Source: Burkholderiales bacterium
GTDB taxonomy: Bacteria; Pseudomonadota; Gammaproteobacteria; Burkholderiales; SG8-39
DNA: 6,900 bases
NCBI GenBank assembly: GCA_017880745.1
Contig: JADGRR010000147.1
Location: 1 to 6,900 of the forward strand
Direction: 5' to 3'
Shown: piece after piece, positions 5,927 to 6,900 of the stretch
Layout of the letters: each line of letters opens with the position of its first letter
Numbering within the stretch: position 1 is the first letter of the stretch
Notes under the pieces: generated by a model
Databases searched by the model: none
Told to the model about the DNA's origin: nothing
What the model saw: the letters and a program-made list of their open reading frames with translations, nothing else
Made by a program: the position numbers and the translations under genes

Positions 5927-6298
5927 GCCTGCCCGAATGGAAGAAATCCTGCGTCCGAAATCCGGATCGTGGAACTCATGCGAATATTACGCTAGAAGGC
6001 CGCTGAATACCTCGCCGAATAATCGATTGCTTGCCGAAGCGTCAACCGGTTTCGCGCCCGGCCGCCTGCGATTTGCGGGGTGCAACAGCGAGCCCAAGCA
6101 AAGGGCAGGACCATTCCCTTCCCCGCCGGCGCCTATTCAACACCGCGCCAATTCTTCACGTCGTCCCATTTTCGGCAGCGGGTGAAATGCGCTGCGCCGC
6201 CGGGTCAGGCAACACGCGGCGGATGTGCCCTCCGGCGTATTGCCTGGATAGCCGGATCCGGCGCAAAATGCGCTGGCCTGCATCATGCAGCAAGGATC
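5927..6298. other. Divergent intergenic region with several palindromes, no gene seen
   Basis: This 372-bp gap separates the minus-strand membrane protein gene from the plus-strand dehalogenase. Open frames crossing it have no RBS or recognisable product and look spurious. The left part holds TCCGAAATCCGGA (5954-5966) and a TTGACG (6045-6040, minus) that would serve as a -35, but no good -10 follows it. The right part is rich in dyads. CAGGCAACACGC (6206-6217) can pair with GCGTATTGCCTG (6235-6246) with one mismatch. The perfect palindrome GCCGGATCCGGC is at 6251-6262, GCGCA-AAA-TGCGC at 6261-6273 and CTGCAT-C-ATGCAG at 6278-6290. Promoters for both genes are expected here, but none can be called with confidence. 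Confidence 0.5.
6292..6296 (+). promoter_or_regulatory. Ribosome binding site of the haloacid dehalogenase gene
   Basis: AAGGA lies two bases before the ATG at 6299. The spacing is shorter than usual, so initiation may be modest. The start is nevertheless firm, because the first motif (FVFDAYGTLYD) begins within a few residues of it, as in the family. Confidence 0.45.
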
Positions 6299-6900
6299 AT
6301 GAAACCGCTGGCCTTCGTTTTCGACGCCTATGGCACGCTCTACGACGTGCATTCCGTGATCGCGCTGTGCGAGCGCTTCTGGCCGGGCAAGGGCGCGGCG
6401 CTGAGTCAGCTATGGCGCGCGAAGCAGCTCGAATACACCTGGCAGCGCAGCCTGATGCGCCGTTACGCAGCATTCAGCCGCGTCACCGAGGCCGGCTTGC
6501 GCTATGCCTGCGCCGCGCTCGGGCTCGAGTTGAGCGATGCGCAGGCGGCCGCTCTGATGCGGCAATATCTGAACCTCAGCCTGTATCCGGACGCGATGCC
6601 GGCGCTCGAGGCGCTGCGCGGACGCAAGCTCGCCATCCTGTCCAACGGCTCGCCGGACATGCTCGATCCGCTGGTGGCCGCGAGCGGCCTGGACCGGGTG
6701 CTGGACGCCGTGCTGAGCGTGGCCGAGGTGAAAACCTTCAAGCCCGATCCGAGCGTGTATCAAATCGCCGTCGATCGCCTGCAGCTGCCGAAACCGGCAA
6801 TCGGCTTCGTTTCGTCCAATTGCTGGGACGCCTGCGGCGCGAAGTCCTTCGGCTTTCGCACCTATTGGATCAACCGCGCCGGCGCCCCGCTCGATGCGCT
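6299..6900 (+). CDS. (S)-2-haloacid dehalogenase, HAD superfamily type II (3' end beyond window)
   Basis: The first 200 codons of a cytoplasmic haloacid dehalogenase (EC 3.8.1.2 type) are present; the family is usually about 220-230 residues, so only the C-terminal tip is missing. The enzyme hydrolyses short (S)-2-haloalkanoic acids to (R)-2-hydroxy acids through an aspartyl ester. All active-site positions known from the L-DEX-type enzymes can be placed. These are nucleophile Asp9 and Thr13 in FDAYGTLYD, Arg40, Ser115-Asn116 in LSNGSPDM, Lys148 in FKPDPSVY, Tyr154, and Ser172/Asn174/Asp177 in VSSNCWDACGA. The GFRTYWINRAG block (185-195) is also typical. The start ATG at 6299 overlaps nothing and is divergent from the 5363-5926 gene. 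Composition matches the neighbours, so there is no sign of recent transfer. Some family members act on other substrates or show little dehalogenation, so the physiological role is uncertain even though the fold and active site are clear. Confidence 0.92.
   Translation, partial: MKPLAFVFDAYGTLYDVHSVIALCERFWPGKGAALSQLWRAKQLEYTWQRSLMRRYAAFSRVTEAGLRYACAALGLELSDAQAAALMRQYLNLSLYPDAMPALEALRGRKLAILSNGSPDMLDPLVAASGLDRVLDAVLSVAEVKTFKPDPSVYQIAVDRLQLPKPAIGFVSSNCWDACGAKSFGFRTYWINRAGAPLDA

Noticed and set aside
5459..6185. Plus-strand open frames of 178 and 136 codons across the membrane protein gene and the gap
   Set aside because: They are antisense to a frame with a clear membrane segment. Their translations are Arg/Cys-rich shadows without an RBS.
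6137..6763. Minus-strand open frames opposite the haloacid dehalogenase
   Set aside because: The plus strand encodes a dehalogenase with all catalytic motifs, so these frames are antisense shadows.

Overview
The window is GC-rich, densely coded DNA from a Gram-negative bacterium. Gene content (an MSHA-type pilus assembly cluster beside a PglL-type oligosaccharyltransferase, plus a type II haloacid dehalogenase) suggests a proteobacterium, most plausibly a betaproteobacterium. That placement is inference from gene content and protein character. A Pseudomonas-like REP doublet near 5.2 kb is also present.

Layout, left to right: three tightly packed minus-strand genes occupy 1-3149 and are transcribed leftward in the order mshE (c-di-GMP-binding assembly ATPase), mshG (inner-membrane platform protein), then a prepilin cut off by the left edge. 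mshE and mshG overlap by one base, and the prepilin starts one base after the mshG stop, so they form one operon. A 158-bp non-coding gap (3150-3307) upstream of mshE holds a good RBS, a 15-bp perfect palindrome, a set of GAACA half-sites and a possible sigma-28-like promoter. Next, also on the minus strand, is a 615-residue membrane protein of the Wzy/PglL O-antigen ligase and protein O-glycosyltransferase superfamily (3308-5155). The gap 5156-5362 holds a perfect 24-bp inverted pair of REP sequences and a likely intrinsic terminator for the next gene. That gene (5363-5926, minus) encodes an unrecognised small single-pass membrane protein with an Ala/Pro-rich tail. A 372-bp divergent gap with several palindromes but no recognisable gene follows. 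A plus-strand (S)-2-haloacid dehalogenase gene begins at 6299 and is cut by the right edge.

Working hypothesis: MshE binds c-di-GMP and ATP and drives the MshG platform to polymerise pilins such as the one at the left edge. The neighbouring PglL-like enzyme may add glycans to those pilins in the periplasm. The dehalogenase appears to be an unrelated neighbour. No CRISPR, tRNA, rRNA, transposase or phage gene is visible. The most notable items are the pilus/glycosyltransferase pairing, the regulatory-looking mshE upstream region, the REP doublet in the pglL leader and the unknown membrane protein.
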